From Baylisascaris procyonis (lineage: Eukaryota; Nematoda; Chromadorea; Rhabditida; Ascarididae): DNA of 64,000 nt. The notes beneath the pieces are model-generated. The model made no database searches and was not told where the DNA came from. It worked only from the letters and a program-made list of their open reading frames with translations. Made by a program: the position numbers and the translations under genes. Of the stretch, positions 23,936 through 34,563 are shown piece after piece; positions within the stretch are counted from its first letter, which is position 1, and every line of letters begins with the position of its first letter. The DNA lies in assembly GCA_037389465.1 (NCBI GenBank), contig JAZARR010000095.1, positions 3,602,501 through 3,666,500 of the forward strand, in the 5' to 3' direction.

Positions 23936-26900
23936 TTTTTTGGAATATATCCTGTTGCTCGATTCCAGGCCAGTCATCTTAGGTATTCGCCAAGCCTTAT
24001 ATAAATTTATTTAAAAAAAGAAATAGATAAATAGAGCAAGAAAACGACTAACTTTTCGGCTATGATGGGCAACAATATCCTCCCAATGAATGTTTTTAAG
24101 CGCTGAATAAAATTCATTTCATCGGATGAGTCAGCCATCATCACTGAAGTACACATTATCAACTAATTAATACAGGTGCAAAGAAAATCCAATCCATCTT
24201 TTCACTTTTGATACTCCAAGTAATGGTAGTGTACCCCTTCAACTCCTATCTCCCCTCCCCTTCTCTCCTCCTTGATTCCTTCCTCCACAAGATCCCGGTA
24301 GAAGGCAGAAATATCTAAAAACTTACGATAGAATAGAAAAGATTTTCAATAAAAAGCAAAGTATAGCTAATATTCTAATAGTCGCCATTCGTTTTCATCT
24401 ACTATTTACAAAAAATGAACTCTTAGTAAAAGCAATTGATCAGTCGGTTTGTTATCACTTACGTTATCAATCCTTTTAAAATTACAGATTTTCGGTCACA
24501 ATGAGCAATTGATAGAACTAACTAGGCACATAGCTGGGTGGACTTGGAACGCCGATATATTCAGCTACAAGATCCATTAATTGTCCACTATTGAGCCATA
24601 TCCATGCTGGTATATTGGCCGCTCGAATTAAACCAATCGGACAAAATTCGTACATATGCGAAAATGCGAGATCGAATTGTGCCGCTTTTAGACGTTCCAT
24701 GAATTCCGTATTTAGTAAAGTAACTAAACAAAATTTTACTTTTCAAAATTAATAAAATACCATATATTATATTTGTTGATGGCTATATTTTCAACTTGTC
24801 GGTTATATTAACTAAATCAATTTTAAAATATTTCGAAATATTTTCATAGGTAATGCTCAATTAGAATATAAAAAAATAAACTATTGAAGCAATATTTATT
24901 TGATTATTAGTGAGATTATAGGTGAAAAGCATATAGTCTTAGCGAATTGAATATATTGCAAGAGAACATTACAAGATTTGATGCCCTATTGATTTCATAT
25001 CTTTATACACCTACATTTATGCATCAACTAAGAGGAAGAGTTAGACAAAAGGAACATATCGCTCCTAAATTTTAATACAAATAAACAATTCCTCAGGTGT
25101 TAGTTACAATTTATGTTATTACATATTCAATTAAATATATTGAATATAATTAAATATAGTTATTCAATTAAATACACACATGTTCAAACAATTGCAGGAA
25201 ACATAGACATACTCCTTTCCTTTCTTTTCTTTCATTATTTTACTAGTGAATAATGTTCAACGATTTCAATGAATATGTTCACTCGAAATTTTACGAAAAG
25301 AAGAAGTGAAATTCCCTGAAGGCGACTTCAATTGAAATGATGAACGTTTTAATTGTTAAATTCGCTAAATTTTAGTAAACCTTTTAATTTTAATTGTTAA
25401 ATGAATATGGAAGCTATCGTTTAAAATATATAAATTCCACATTTTATTTCAAATATAATCTGAGTTAATATCCATTAAAATTTCTCTTAGCAATTCGCTA
25501 TTTGAGTTATTTCATAAATTAATATATTCAGCGATTATTTACGACATTCAAATCAAAATTCTAAAGGAAAACTGTATCATTCATCAAAATCATTTTCAAG
25601 AAATATAGCGGATTCTTTACAGATAAAATTAATGCAAAATCGAATTTTCAAAGTGGAAAATATGAGTTGAAATTTCTCTCGTTAACTTACGTTCGCAAGC
25701 TCTAATAAATGCACTCATCATTGTTGAGAAAGTCTCACGTATATCCGATTCGAATATTGAATAATCCTGAAATTTAATTTTTTAAAAATGTGAATAATAT
25801 GAGAATTGATTTGGAAATGATAGAACTATTGTATAAATTATTTTACGCATAGAATTTATTCTAAGTGATTTAAAGCAAAGAATTTTCGAAAATATTTCAA
25901 AAAGAAAAACACTGTGAAGAAACTCATTCGCTATTATGAAATATGTATGGAATTTCAGAATTTTCATTTCTATAATGAAAAAAAAAACGGAAATTTTATA
26001 CTGTTCAGCTCTTTCTATAACAATTTTTCTCTCGCAATGTGTAATATAAATTTGTAATCAAAAGCAAAAAAATATTTGCTCATCTGCCCTCCAGTCCGTT
26101 TTCATTAATTAATTCGCATTACTTCATTGTTATTTGCAAGCATTTGATTGCGTTGTGTGATAATAAATTTAATACCTTTCATTTAAAAAAAGATTCTACT
26201 CTACCAGCAGGCCAAAAGATAATATAAGATAATATAGATAAAGATAAAAAACAGCATACAAAAGATAATATAAAAAAGTAGAAAAATGGGAACAAAAAGA
26301 ATGGAACTACAAAAATGAAAATAGAAGAATAAAAGTAAGAGGATAAGAAAAAAATGAGAGCAGAGAGAGGAAATTAAAATAAGCAAATAAAATTACCCTA
26401 TAAATCATTTTTGATTGTCTCGATTGCATTTCCGAATAATCGATAGCAATTGCATCAACGTACCATTCTTTAAAATTTTTTACTCATTTATTTACAATAA
26501 AATGTGGTAACATAAAATATGTAAACTTCGTCGTCAATGTAGAAGTAAACTTTTTCCGACTTTATCTTTTCCATCAAATTTTTTAAGTTCTTATGAGAAT
26601 ATTTGACAGAAAAAGGAGTTTTACTGCTACAGTTGTAGTTGAACACATTTAATGCATATTGCATTCAAAAAGCTGCTCATATTCCGAAAAAGAATAAAAA
26701 TTATTCCTTTTTTGTTTTCTGATTTATTCTGATTTATTCCACATTTCAAAAATTTTTTCAAAATCCACTCGAATGTTGTACATCAAATTGATGCATATTT
26801 ATATATTTTTGCATTTTTGCATTTTTTAGGAGATCCGAAAAAAATGATCTCATAGAGCTTCTCACGTTCTATGCCATCCATAATTCTTGGTTCATTAAGC

Positions 26901-27723
26901 GTGACATTGGCTGCTTTGAGGCGAATCAGCGTAACTTTATGGCCAGCTTTTGTCAATTCTTCGGCCACTCGAACATTCCATATCAACTGAAAAATCAAAA
27001 CACTAAACTTTAAATGCAGAAATAAAATTTGCATATTGAATTTAAATGTTAAAATTTTTTATTTTGTTATTTTAATGCGAAATTTGCCTACTGCGAATAA
27101 GATAAGATGCAAAGGGCAAAGATTTATCGATTTCAAATGGCTATCGTTTCGTCACAATCTTGGTGATCCCTATTGTAAGTGCTCTTTATTGCCCTTTTTA
27201 GCACAAAACACAACGAGCATTGTGCACTAATAATCAAATTTTTGCTTCTCTATGACGTGGTTAGTGCATTCTTTCATCTCAGAGTACCATTCAACTTTTA
27301 TATGAAAGCTGCAAGCATGTTTGCATCTGGATTTCGATTATAATTCCGGTTCCAGTTCTGGTTTCCGGTTTTCAGCTGATTTCGTCATATCAGACTTTGA
27401 CAAATAACAAAGTTAATTCAAGATTATTACCGCAACAGATGTGTTCATACTTTTTGGTCATATATCATGACTGCATAATTTTGCGATTTTATATTCATTG
27501 CTGCTTATAGCCTCAAGGCATTTTCTTTGAAATTTTCTAGCAAATAGCTTCAGAGCGAGAGTCGATCAGTAAAATGGGTTTCAACTTCGAATTTTGAACC
27601 TGAGGTTTTCAGTACAAGGTTAACCTGGCTTGAAACCATTGCTGGAACAAACACTGCAATCTTATAGGCGTTCGATATAACTGCAATCCATATTAGCACA
27701 ATCAATGGCGATATGATGTACAT
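19038..27723 (-). CDS. UDP-glycosyltransferase (UGT), complete, 12 exons, 546 aa
   Basis: Exons: 27723-27625, 26986-26866, 26467-26397, 25766-25691, 24723-24523, 24143-24053, 22526-22325, 21741-21626, 21123-21014, 19996-19777, 19680-19639, 19329-19038; all phases close. Members transfer a sugar from a UDP-sugar to lipophilic acceptors and face the ER lumen. Visible parts: signal peptide 1-19; N-terminal acceptor domain; the UGT signature at 355-398 (W355, Q358, THGG at 372-375, D397-Q398); a membrane anchor at about 505-529; and a short Lys/Arg-rich cytosolic tail. The length is normal. The start follows TTTGCAG-TG, a likely trans-splice or 5' UTR acceptor. Odd: alignment from position 33 to the GH at 48-49 puts Gln33 where the catalytic His is expected, and position 145 (AFSHMYEFC) has His where the partner Asp/Glu is expected. 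AATAAA overlaps the stop codon. Confidence 0.93.
23896..23940. repeat. (TTTA)n microsatellite
   Basis: About eleven TTTA units in the intron between the sixth and seventh UGT exons. Confidence 0.95.
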
Positions 27724-29007
27724 CACTGCAAATGGGCAATTGAAATATTTAAACGTGAAGAACAAAGATTTAATGCATCTTCTAAGCATGATTCGAAAAG
27801 GTTTTTTTTCACAAAATAATATAAAAAATACTAAAACATTTTTGTAGGAACAAGCAATACAGCAATAAATTTCATTCTAGAAAATAATGCTAGAGAATTG
27901 AAGCAATTTCTCTTCTTCTAGCAACGATGAAATCAACACAAAAACAGCTAAATAAACAGACAAAAAATATCAGCATACAGCCAATAATCTATTCTTAGCA
28001 ACTAGCAACCACTGATTATGGGCAGTAGGGTGAACAATGATGCAGCCAAGTGAATGGGTTATATTCAAAAACGGAGATAATATTCACCAATGAATGGCCT
28101 CTAGTTTGTAGTATGTGAAATATATTCGCTATCAGTTTGTTTACAGTGTGCGATTTTTTTTTTTTTTTTTTTTTGCTCCTTTAGACCTTCTAAAAGAGTC
28201 GTTATTTCTTATTGTTATATTCGTTTGTGGATGATCCCTCTTGTTGATGCAAGTTAATGTTTTTAATATAGTTGTATGCTTATAAGCAATATGTTAGAGC
28301 AAAAAAACTATAGATTAAGAAAAGTGGGAAAGCACGACAAAGAGATTTGGCCATGATAGGCGCTTTTTTGTTTGTAGTTCCACAACGACATTTGACCATT
28401 TTAGAAATGTGCAAAACAATGAAATAAACGTTCAATACTTTTCATAAAATTTTTGCTTATTGAAAATGGGTATTCGAAAATTGCAGAGTAATATTCCATT
28501 GAAAAAGTTGAAAAATTTGCATAAATTTGCGAATAAAATTTCGCTTTTTTAGCAGTATTCAACCGAATGTATAAAAATTAAAAACGTTTTCTCAAGAAAG
28601 ATAATTGTTTACGCAAATTCGTATTTGAAAATTTGTATTTTTCTCTTATTTGAATGTTTTTAAAATTGTTTATATGCAAATTATCCATTACATGCATTCT
28701 TCTACAACAAATAAAGGGAACAATCAACTATAATAAAAATGGTTCTATAAGAATAATTTATGATGTGATTATGTCAATAAAACTTATTTTGTGTTTTTCT
28801 TATTTCCATGCTTTCAAATTGAAAAAAAAAATCTTTTCAAAATAATCAATATTCATTTTTGTATCATTCCTGCTAGATCTTGTGCTCTACACTCGCCTCA
28901 TAAGTGTTTTATCCTGCGAACATTTATAGTGCTTGTAATATTCGGTGGCGCATTTCCTCACTCCAAAGAGCTATTCCTATTGCAGCTTATACGGTATTTC
29001 TACATAC
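27724..29007. other. Upstream region of the UGT gene
   Basis: Presumed promoter or 5' region of the UGT (minus strand). It has a 21-base poly-T at 28154-28174. I saw no convincing TATA or known motif, and no gene. Confidence 0.4.
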
Positions 29008-29151
29008 CTCTCCTAGACGATACCGACATTCCCTGGGGGAGGGATATGGAGTGCTGCCAATGTCTGTCTTGTTGAATTTGAATGAAGTGTGGTCATATTT
29101 AATCCGGAGACTGCGAGTACTTGTTGTTGTTTTTGCTTTGACGGACATCAT
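29008..29151 (-). CDS. Possible first exon of an unidentified gene
   Basis: On the minus strand, ATG ATG at 29151 opens 48 codons, basic and Ser/Thr-rich (start MMSVKAKTTTSTRSLRIKY), closing at GAG followed by a good donor GTATGT. A following acceptor TTCGCAG near 28,921 would add only eight codons before a stop. Three frames are open on the opposite strand, so the coding strand is uncertain. No domain recognised. Confidence 0.27.
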
Positions 29152-30060
29152 TGAGTTAGTTGTATATTGCCAACATTGGGAATAACCATACGACTTGAGA
29201 GGACTAGTGGATGGGTGCTCATAGCTCTGAAAATTTTATGGTTTAAATATATCTCAATATTCCTCTTCACTGATATCGTAGGATAAAGGGGCTCTGCCTT
29301 CCCTCCCCCCCCCCTTCATCCTCAAAAGATTTCGTGAAAATGAGGTCATGCAGCGGATATTCATGAATCGCTTGTGCATTCGCTTCGTCTAATAACTAGA
29401 AGGGCGAAGGCGTATGTCAGTAAATCACATTCAAGCCAGCAGTTATAAGCCAACATAATCGTTTCAACTGAGACAACATCAGCGACATTAAGCAGCTAAC
29501 TGTGACACTCTCAAATATAGACAGCCAGCTGACTGGTGGAAGAAAATGGTTATTTACAGCAGTTGTTGTGGCGCAGTAGTTCCGATGTTGCTTAATACAT
29601 ATAAATTACCTTTATCTAATTTTACATCTATAATAAACGATAATTCTCTGCTTCCTAACAGCGAAACGCTAGTTAATATATTTTCCATTGTATTGTATAG
29701 GAATTCGACTTCTCTCAGAACTGACTGATTTAGTTTTTTAAAATTTAATTCAGTCGTCAATATCGCCATTTATATTTCAGCACTAAAAGCAGCGACGAAG
29801 CTTTAAACCAAAATAATAAATTCTTATTGAATATTGAATATTAATAATACTTATATGAAAGTTCTTTGAACTTAATTTACCGCACAATTTGATCTATTCT
29901 AACGTGAAGTATTTGATGCGATTTCGTTTATTTTAGCGCAAATCAGTCATTATATATAGAATACCGCAATAAATGTTTGTAATTTTAGGAATGTTGAATA
30001 TTCCATTGAATGCTGTCAGCAAGGTAGGCTGATTTCTCAACTAATATATTTAGGAATATA
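29152..30060. other. Non-coding, nothing recognised
   Basis: AT-rich, with a CT-rich run at 29,298-29,320. There are opposed short frames at 29,546-29,769 but no supported gene. Confidence 0.4.
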
Positions 30061-30133
30061 TGAATAAATAAGTAAACAAACGAATAAATAAACAAACAAA
30101 CAAATAAATAAACAAGTAGATAAATAAATAAAA
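30061..30133. repeat. AAAT/AAAC tetranucleotide-rich tract
   Basis: Interrupted AAAT and AAAC repeats immediately outside the inner end of the right repeat A copy. Confidence 0.9.
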
Positions 30134-30641
30134 GAAAGTGAATATTCATAGAATGAGAACTTTCTCTTGTCTCTGCTCACGAATTGCACTGAAACAAGTC
30201 ATCGCAAACCACCATTGGCATCCTTTTATTGTTGTCTTACTTGTTGCAGATCATCCCATAAAAATCACAAAAATTTTTTTCACGTTTATTTTCGCCACTT
30301 GTTTAATGGCGAATACTTTGAATTTCATTTCGACCATCTCATTCATCGCTGATAAATTTGCATATCGCCATATTCCGGTATATTTTTAATAATATATTTG
30401 CATATATTTCTACTCTTATCTTCGCTATTTCTATTCCATTATCGTATAATCTTTCATTTGATCTTTCCACTTTTAACGTGCACGGTTAGTAGGGGTTTTT
30501 CTCTCTTAATTCCTCTTTCTTAATTAGTGATATTGTCGTTCCTTTTTTCTTAAATGATATTCCTCTCCCTCCTCTTGTAATTTACCCAGTGAGTACTCCT
30601 CTTTCCTTCCTTCTTTATATGGTACTCCCCTTCTTGTTTAA

Positions 30642-30917
30642 ATGATTCTGGTGAAAGTGTTCGTTCTTCTAATTCTAACCGTTCCGCTTCCATTCGTTTC
30701 GAATTTAATTTCTGCAGGTTCTTACATTAACAATCGCTTTATAAGTCGAAACGTTAACAATAAATCGTTAGTCATACTATGTGCAATTACATCTGTCTTC
30801 ATATGCCCACTTAAATATGTCTCTATCAACCAGCTCCTAGCTCAATCTCTAGAAAACTCATTGTCAATCTACTTGAACGAGCGAGTGATATATCTCTTTT
30901 TTTGCACCAATTCATAA
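30642..30917 (+). pseudogene. Signal-peptide-like start in repeat A (right copy)
   Basis: Begins MILVKVFVLLILTV, as in the left copy with a few changes, then diverges in frame after NKSL because of a one-base indel. It could be the first exon of a secreted protein if a donor lies before the indel. Not identified. Confidence 0.35.
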
Positions 30918-32620
30918 GAAATTTTCTTACCTGTTTCATCCCATAATCCCTTTTTTAAATTTTTCACCTTAAGAAAGAAGCGATTCCTCACCTTTCACTT
31001 CGAATCATGAAATGTTTCGCTAATGATCTAAACGTTCTATTTACAACGATACGGATTATCACCAATTTTAAAAACACTCTGTCATGATCAACGCATAGGC
31101 ACTTTCTTCAGACTGTCGTCGATGAGGAAAGACTGCCTTTGCTGGCTAGCTTTAAATTAAATCGCTCACATCACATCTACCTCATTGCTTCCTCATGATC
31201 GACATTTTCTTTTCCTCCGTTTCTTCGTTATTATGAATCAAGTTTTGAAGCGGCATGCTCATCACTCTAATGGCGGAAATGGCGCATATGGCGCATATGT
31301 CCGCATATGATCTACATTTTCGCTTCAGTGATTGAACGTTGAAACGTAAATATATGCAACATTTGTATTTCTTTTACGTAATAAACTTAGTTCTCTCTAC
31401 CTGGGAACACCATTATCGTTGCTTTTATTAAACTTAAAAAGTACACATTTTATGTTTCCAAACACTTCATTCCGAATAACTCGTTATCTGACCATTTAAT
31501 GAGTAAATATTTATTGATTCGACAATTAAATAATAAAATAAAAATTAAGAACAAAATATATCAGCAATAAATGAATAATTTGGTGCAAAAATGAATCTGC
31601 ATAACCGCAAACTTTGTTATACTAAGTAACTTAATTTGCAAAATTATATTTATTGTAGCATGATATAACACCATAATGAAAGACTGCTAATGATGAAACG
31701 CAGTGATAGATAGTAATTCATTGAAGGATGTTAGATAATACTGAACTCAAATATGGCATATCAGCTGAACTTGGCATCGGGCTATTCGATCCTCCCCTCC
31801 CTCCCCTCCTCATCTCCCTCGCAAAGCGGTGAACAAATTCATCATATCAGTTAGGAAGATAGTTGAGGAGATAACAAAAAATAAGCCTAAAATTTAACAG
31901 TCATAAGCTAGTGGTAACGAAAAAGTCGTTCATTATGCGGCCGGATCACAGCAATCGAACCGAAAACTTTTAATTCAAATCTTTATATTTCATTCTTTTA
32001 AGGTGCTCAATTGAGAATTTGTATAGGTAATCAATGAAAGAACCTTCCTAAATATAGGTAAATACAAGTAAGATGTAAATAAATGGGTGAAAGAAGTTTC
32101 CTGGAGAAACACCAAAACTTATGCACAAATAAAAGAGTAAAATCAATGCTGTGAAAGAAATTAATGCATCAAATGGAGATTGGATTGTTATGGAGGGTAT
32201 ATTCCAGCTGTCAATGATCAAGTAAGTAAAAGTTTTCGTTTTTCGAGAATTTTGTGCTGATTCTGATACTAGTTGCGTTGGTTGCGATCAGGAAATATAA
32301 GTCGACTTGTACGACTTCTGAGTCTTATTTTCCTTCTTGAAATAGATTTTATTATTTTTACATTAAAACCGTTTAGTTCCTACCTTCAATATTTGATTGT
32401 CGGTTCCATATTTGATTGAAATTGTGCTCTTATTTTTGACTATTTTGATGTGTTTAGTCTCCAAACGTTTATTTTCCAAGTTCGAACTTTATACAAACGG
32501 CGGAAATTTATGATTTCAAAAGTGCTATTAAATGTGACAATTGATCTTCCCTTATGATCACATTGATTGATCGATTTCGGTCGCGTTGATTGATCGATTG
32601 TTTGAACGTTTAGGATTTAA

Positions 32621-32905
32621 TTGTGGTGTGCGAGGTGTGTTTTCGTGGATGTCATTTGCGAGAAGTTCAGGGAGTGGTTGAAGTCCGATTTTAGAGTTTT
32701 CATATTTCAAAGCAAAGATAACTTCATTTCTGATCTGTTGGAGAGATCAGCGATAGTGTCGATCCGTTTTTGTAATATAGACTTCTATAATCAGAGTAGA
32801 CAGTACACTCAGATTAACCATACCACTCCCACAGATCACGTGCCAATGATTTCCAACAAGCTAGTTTTTACCGTTACCGGCAACTGTGACTTTGCTCGCT
32901 ATTAA
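32621..32905 (+). pseudogene. 94-codon conserved frame in repeat A (right copy)
   Basis: The same frame as 10071-10355, with changes at three places (Ile to Arg, Asn-Gly to Ser-Arg, Gly to Arg) and no stop. It ends in the same beta-rich segment HVPMISNKLVFTVTG. The likely coding start is after the acceptor-like GTGCGAG near 32,635. The family is not recognised. Confidence 0.4.
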
Positions 32906-33135
32906 TGACACCTAATAGGTCGTTATCATTTCGTGATCGGAGCTAACCGCAATTCAAACATAGCCTTAGCCCATTTTTTTAAAATCCGTTAAGTTTATTA
33001 AATAGGAATGGCATTATTATATTTTAATTAATAACTCGCGTTCATTACTAATATATAAAGTTAAGTAGTTATCAAAGAAAAGGTTAAAATTTAAAAAATC
33101 GGAGGTGATAAGACGGCGTGAAACCAAAAAGTACA

Positions 33136-34025
33136 ATGAATTGCCCAAAATCAACGTATCGAAATGGCTGGACGTTCAAGAACAGGAAAGAAACTGTCAA
33201 AACAATGACGTATGTCTGTGTAGCTAATTAAACGAATTTAGGCCAACTTTAAGAATGATCTCTAGCAAAACTATGAGTGCAGTAATAAAAATTAATGAGA
33301 GAACAAAGTGATGCCGAGTATTTCAAAAGGTTTGCCGTTCATTCAATCATTTCTGTTAGCCTGCCCTTCTAGTACAAATCTCTCACATTTTTGAAGCTTA
33401 ATCCAAGATTTCGATCCCTGAAAAATTTGTGCTCATTTTTGTATCTCTATTTACATCATAAATAACGCCCAACAGGCCAACAGTTACCGACATTTTGCGG
33501 TTGTAAATACACTTACGACAACAATTGCAAATGCGGTTGGACGCATATGTCTGCATGTGGAAGCTTAGAAGTGGCGTAATGTTGTAACTGCCAAATTGCG
33601 CAGCCTAACTTCTATTGTGCAAAGGATTCTATTACAACTTAGAATCATACCAGTATGAACCTGCCGGATGCAGTGGTGTTTCATGGTCGTTGAAGTAGTC
33701 TTTCAGGACTAAGCGATGTTCAACATTGTATATTAAAATTAAAGACGATACGTTTATCATTCATGCCCTTTCTACGTGGCCAGTCAATCCATGAATAAAT
33801 TGCAGCCACCATGTAATAATGACTTGCAAAGGTCCATACTGCACGTTCATTCACTTGGCATTGAAGACCACCGACAACTGAGATGTGCTACGACAGTTGA
33901 GTTCCAGGAATATTCCGTCAAGGATATGAACGTCTAACTAGGGGGCAACTGCAGGGAATTGCCCCACCTGTGATTTTAGACGAAACCTAGATATGCGGAA
34001 CTCGTCCAACATCTGTTATCTTCAG
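33136..34025 (+). other. Non-coding with a decayed Cys-rich frame
   Basis: Around 33,486-33,640 a plus-strand frame reads a dense Cys pattern (FCGCKYTYDNNCKCGW, then after a TAA, CCNCQIAQPNFYC). The C-x-C...FC spacing is loosely like the start of a netrin/TIMP-type domain, but the stop and the absence of splice sites argue for decay. Nothing else recognised. Confidence 0.25.
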
Positions 34026-34563
34026 TGGGGCGGTTGCACTTCTCTGCTCTCATCCTCTTACAACGATATTCGCAACATATTACCAATCAAAATCGCCTCA
34101 TCAATTTGGAGTTGGTTCATCGTTCCGTTCTATCTGAACCATTTTTGACCGATAGGTTTGCCCACCCTTCCCCCCTCTCCCATAGATCCCTTGCGTTTTC
34201 TTTCAGCTAAAGTTCACTTCTTTTTGCTGTGCTTTTGGAAAATTTTGCAGAATCGCATTGTAGCGACTTCATACTCCCATCTATATGTCCATTTGGCAGT
34301 CTGAACTCCATTGCTACGATAGGCGTGACAATTATAATTGCTACGTGTAATCTGCATCAAAGTTGTGATGATCCTCAGTTTTTTCACGATGTGTCATGTT
34401 TATCGAGAGTTCCTGATAAGGTATCGTACAACTTAAAATGAACTTATCCCGCTACCATCCAAACGATAATTTCTTTCTTTAGGACCTTAAGACCAGTTTG
34501 CTGTTATATGAAGAAATAAATGTACCTCGTTCTTTTACATATCTGGATGTTCACCTGACCTAA
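34026..34563 (+). CDS. Possible 3' end of a Cys-containing secreted protein gene
   Basis: Three plus-strand exons join in phase: 34026-34110 (acceptor TATCTTCAG, donor GGA|GTTGGT), 34251-34420 (acceptor TTTTGCAG, donor AAG|GTATCG) and 34483-34563 (acceptor TTCTTTAG, stop TAA). The middle exon has Cys residues with spacing suggestive of disulfides (SHCSDFILPSIC, CNLHQSC, SCL) and the last exon ends YLDVHLT. Upstream exons were not found. The family is not recognised. An overlapping third frame from 34,520 is also open and Cys-rich, so the model is tentative. Confidence 0.33.

Larger units (their letters stand above)
30165..33135 (+). repeat. Repeat A, right copy (inverted relative to 9835-12816)
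   Basis: Matches the reverse complement of the left copy over about 3.0 kb, with scattered substitutions and small indels. Near 31,276 it has an extra ~10-bp GGCGCATAT unit relative to the left copy. It lacks the 24-bp duplication of the left copy. Palindrome B is not adjacent to it: the inner flank is an AAAT/AAAC tract. The two A copies enclose 17.3 kb that include palindrome B and the UGT gene. Confidence 0.9.

Noticed and set aside
19635..27034. Several separate UGT genes or fragments
   Set aside because: All UGT-like pieces occur once, in order and in compatible phase, and assemble into one full-length protein.
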